This document shows positions 63,836-64,000 of a stretch of 64,000 nt of DNA, piece after piece. Under the pieces are notes generated by a model, which saw nothing but the letters and a program-made list of their open reading frames with translations, did not search any database and was not told where the DNA came from. Made by a program: the position numbers and the translations under genes. This DNA is from Veillonella sp. 3891 (GTDB lineage: Bacteria; Bacillota; Negativicutes; Veillonellales; Veillonellaceae), in contig NZ_RQVE01000010.1 in assembly GCF_003992315.1 (NCBI RefSeq), positions 17,851 through 81,850 on the forward strand. Direction: 5' to 3'. Every line of letters begins with the position of its first letter. Position 1 is the first letter of the stretch.

Positions 63836-63911
63836 GACCCACTAGCTCAGTTGGCAGAGCACCTGACTTTTAATCAGGGTGTCCCGCGTTCGAGTCGCGG
63901 GTGGGTCACCA
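63836..63911 (+). tRNA. tRNA-Lys (TTT)
   Basis: Acceptor GACCCAC / GTGGGTC, anticodon loop CTTTTAA (TTT), T arm GTTCGAGTC, encoded CCA. Confidence 0.97.
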
Positions 63912-63923
63912 TTTACTCAACAT

Positions 63924-63998
63924 GGCCCGTTGGTCAAGCGGTTAAGACACCGCCCTTTCACGGCGGTATCGGGGGTTCGATTCCCCCACGGGTCACCA
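63924..63998 (+). tRNA. tRNA-Glu (TTC)
   Basis: Acceptor GGCCCGT / ACGGGTC, anticodon loop CTTTCAC (TTC), T arm GGTTCGATTCC, encoded CCA. It ends two bases before the window does; further tRNAs may follow. Confidence 0.96.
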
Positions 63999-64000
63999 TA

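Overview
The window reads as a stretch of chromosome from a low-GC, diderm Firmicute of the class Negativicutes, most likely Veillonella or a close relative. This is an inference from gene content, not a database match. Firmicutes traits are FapR-controlled fatty acid synthesis with FabK, a PerR/Fur-type regulator and the rnc-smc-ftsY gene order. Outer-membrane traits are an LptD/OstA-like LPS assembly protein, a TonB-dependent receptor and autotransporters. Almost every gene is a recognisable housekeeping gene, and coding density is high.

Layout. 1-1212: end of a hydrogenase maturation operon (hypD, hypE). 1316-5370: an envelope block with two unrecognised exported proteins, an LptD-like protein and galU. 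5602-8582: pckA-brnQ, preceded by a perfect CRP-type palindrome. 8926-11633: a three-gene ABC importer of the TrpX/LivH type. 11757-12023: rpsO with a structured leader. 12166-15760: a TonB receptor, then a passenger-only relative of an autotransporter. 15864-24397: one fatty acid synthesis cluster (fapR-plsX-fabH-fabK-fabD-fabG-acpP-second FabK-like gene-fabF-rnc). 24478-30577: a radical SAM gene, smc, ftsY and an unknown gene. 30976-37843: uvrB-uvrA-uvrC.

37844-39108 has no conventional gene. It holds four copies of a long hairpin whose stems differ but stay paired, then a locus that looks like a type I toxin-antitoxin pair. 39109-47087 is on the minus strand: a CycA-like permease and a shikimate operon (aroF-aroB-aroA-aroC-aroE/K fusion). 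The operon begins with a short leader peptide containing Phe-Tyr-Trp-Phe-Phe and a terminator/antiterminator pair, which has the form of a ribosome-mediated attenuator. 47451-50446 holds a full autotransporter, a tyrosine phosphatase and tRNA-Arg, with a 75-base direct repeat on both sides of the two protein genes. 50629-63094: DEAD-box helicase, PerR-like regulator, nfo-sbcD-sbcC, a VOC protein, tcdA, a cyclophilin, a C39-like protein, speE and an RclA-like reductase. 63672-63998: tRNA-His, -Gln, -Lys and -Glu behind two strong tandem promoters.

The best candidates for something not previously described are the aromatic attenuator (46916-47126), the covarying hairpin array (37847-38635) and the small toxin/antisense locus (38760-39070). 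All were found by reading the sequence. Foldings and homology claims are by eye.
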